Source: Candidatus Opimibacter skivensis (lineage in GTDB: Bacteria > Bacteroidota > Bacteroidia > Chitinophagales > Saprospiraceae). From it: a stretch of 64,000 nt of DNA. Shown piece after piece: positions 62,447 to 64,000 of this stretch. Within the stretch, counting starts at the first letter, position 1; every line of letters begins with the position of its first letter. The DNA is taken from contig JADKGY010000008.1 of NCBI GenBank assembly GCA_016722045.1, forward strand, positions 248,001 to 312,000. Direction: 5' to 3'. Under the pieces are notes generated by a model that had not been told where the DNA came from, ran no database searches, and saw nothing but the letters and a program-made list of their open reading frames with translations. The translations under genes were made by a program, and so were the position numbers.

Positions 62447-64000
62447 ATGGAAACAAACTTACACTTTCGACTTAAGCAAATTGTTTTTTTGATATGCTTA
62501 TTGTTTTGGTTGACTTATTCTTTTGGTCAGAAGACAATACGTTTAGATAGTTGTGGGATAAATGATGCATGTGAGAAAGCGATCGTAATTTCTAATGTGG
62601 TCTCTGATCAAGCCTTTGTTTGTATTGAGGGATGTAATCTGAATGCAGGATCTTCTCCATTCAATAATGATTGTGGAATAGGAGATTTTCCCACAGTTTG
62701 GTTTGAAGTTCTGCCAGATGGAAATGCGACATTGATGAATATAAATGTCAAAAGCGATGAGTTTGATGCTCCGACGATTACTTTATTTCATTTAATTACT
62801 GATTGTTCTCATCTTCAACAGGTAGGACTGACACAAAGTAGTATTTCTTGTATTGTTGGATCAAATGGAGAGGCGGAAGCTATTGGTTCAAATGTTGGTG
62901 GTAATGAAATATATTATATCGCCATCAGCTCGCTTAATTCGTCCGGAGGTCATTTTAATATTTGTGTCAATACAATAAGTCAAGCCTCAGCATGTGTTAC
63001 AAGTGCTCAAATACAAATTACGGCAAGATCTGGAGGCGGTTCATTAGCGGGACCTTTTCTCCCCGGCGAAACTGTTTCCGTATGTATGAATGTCAATTCC
63101 TACACGGCTGCCGGAAATGGTTGTCAATGGTTCCAGGGGTTGATCCCAATTTTTGGAAATGGGTGGGATCCTTCTTCTTTTGATGCAAATGGACAGCCCT
63201 TGAATGGAACAATTAACGGTGAGCCTTTTGGTCTCCCCGGTAATGGACTTTATAGTGCAGCCACCTGGGATTGGTTTACAAATGTGGGTTACCACCATGA
63301 TAATACCTTCTTCCAGGTCGGAGATTTAGATGGAAATGGCACTGTTGAAATGTGTAATCTACTTTATGACGTCGATTGTCCTAATCTGGGTGGTATTACC
63401 GGCGGGTGTTGCGGACCATGCTGGGCCAATGCCGGAGATCCTTTGCCACCTGGTTGGTTTGCATATGGAATAAATGGTACCTGTCCGACTTTGGGTCCTC
63501 CTCCTACTGTAGATTGGGGAGATGGAAATAGCTGCGGAGGCGGCATGGGTCCGTGGCATTTTTGTTTTGATTTGACAGTTAGAGACTTTCCGGAATGTCT
63601 AAGTGATCCAACAACAAGTGATCTAACGCTTGGATTTTTCACAACGGCTGATGGGGAGACAGGTTCCTGGACGGGAGGTCCTTCAGTATGTGCCCTTGAT
63701 CAACCTCGTAAGCTAACCTTGCCTATGATGTGCAGGAAAGTTATTGATCTTGGCACTGAAGAATTACCTGATGCCTGCGCAGGAAGTGAATTCCATTATG
63801 AAATTAATGAGCCTGGTGTTGCGCATTGGACATGGACAGTAGAACCATCATGGGCAGTCATTGATACTGTGATGGAAGGCGACAATGGATATGTGATCAA
63901 TAGCCTTTTACATAGTCAACAGGAAGCTCCTGAAACTGTAACATATATTTTCACCGGGCAGGATACAAGTACTCAAAACACTGTGATCAAGAAAGTGGAA
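62447..64000 (+). CDS. large secreted protein, 5' part only
   Basis: An uninterrupted frame of 518 codons runs from the ATG at 62447 to the last base of the window, so the gene continues beyond it. The start is supported by a good signal peptide (about 1-27, IVFLICLLFWLTYSFGQ). Residues 30-180 form a cysteine-containing jelly-roll-like unit (NDACEKAIVISNVVSDQAF; CGIGDFPTVWFEVLPDGNA). A second region with GPFLPGETVSVCMNVNSYTA, then YHHDNTFFQVGDLDGNGTVE near 285 and GGGMGPWHFCFDLTVRDFPE near 367, is a pattern of large T9SS-exported proteins of Saprospirales-type bacteria that I recognise only generally. Export to the surface is likely; no sorting domain can be seen because the end is missing. 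No enzymatic motif is visible. Confidence 0.88.
   Translation, partial: METNLHFRLKQIVFLICLLFWLTYSFGQKTIRLDSCGINDACEKAIVISNVVSDQAFVCIEGCNLNAGSSPFNNDCGIGDFPTVWFEVLPDGNATLMNINVKSDEFDAPTITLFHLITDCSHLQQVGLTQSSISCIVGSNGEAEAIGSNVGGNEIYYIAISSLNSSGGHFNICVNTISQASACVTSAQIQITARSGGGSLAGPFLPGETVSVCMNVNSYTAAGNGCQWFQGLIPIFGNGWDPSSFDANGQPLNGTINGEPFGLPGNGLYSAATWDWFTNVGYHHDNTFFQVGDLDGNGTVEMCNLLYDVDCPNLGGITGGCCGPCWANAGDPLPPGWFAYGINGTCPTLGPPPTVDWGDGNSCGGGMGPWHFCFDLTVRDFPECLSDPTTSDLTLGFFTTADGETGSWTGGPSVCALDQPRKLTLPMMCRKVIDLGTEELPDACAGSEFHYEINEPGVAHWTWTVEPSWAVIDTVMEGDNGYVINSLLHSQQEAPETVTYIFTGQDTSTQNTVIKKVE

Overview
The window looks like a chromosomal segment of a Bacteroidota bacterium, most likely of the Saprospirales/Saprospiria branch. 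I infer this from AT-leaning DNA, start codons preceded by A-rich stretches instead of Shine-Dalgarno boxes, many secreted proteins ending in a type IX secretion (T9SS) C-terminal sorting domain, and long chains of HYR, SprB-type, Calx-beta and GEVED modules. No rRNA, tRNA, transposase, phage gene or CRISPR array was found.

Layout. 1-10633: the end of a T9SS-exported beta-propeller-like protein, aspS (minus), a GT2 glycosyltransferase overlapping rsmG, an NADP-binding F420-oxidoreductase-like protein, a 691-aa secreted protein, a large AsmA-like protein (minus) and a TauE/SafE permease. 10634-32107: two tandem cassettes of giant surface proteins (2096 and 4159 aa). Each is preceded by a related structured leader RNA and a small secreted helical protein, and each is closed by a near-identical strong hairpin terminator. 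32483-54976: three more giant HYR proteins (about 1667 aa but frameshifted, 3517 aa and 2144 aa) forming a second paralogous family. 55029-57388: an exported DJ-1/PfpI-TPR protein divergent from an AraC regulator. 57635-61478: a glycerol operon glpK-glpD-glpF. 61691-64000: an exported RidA-like protein and the start of another large secreted protein that runs off the window.

The core of the window is the 5-55 kb stretch, where about 38 kb encodes six giant or large exported proteins in two families. Family I (691, 2096 and 4159 aa) shares a tail of a dockerin-like EF-hand pair, a cohesin-like beta domain and a T9SS signal. Family II (frameshifted 1667, 3517 and 2144 aa) shares about 1000 residues of HYR-rich C-terminal region without the dockerin. 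The two larger family I genes share blocks of about 2.2 kb and 0.63 kb that are over 98% identical, separated by a diverged segment, which points to recent gene conversion or duplication. The candidate new system is the family I cassette: switch-like leader RNA, small secreted helical protein, then a giant adhesin-like protein that carries both a dockerin-like and a cohesin-like module and could in principle self-associate on the cell surface. All functional statements about the giants are inference from domain architecture.
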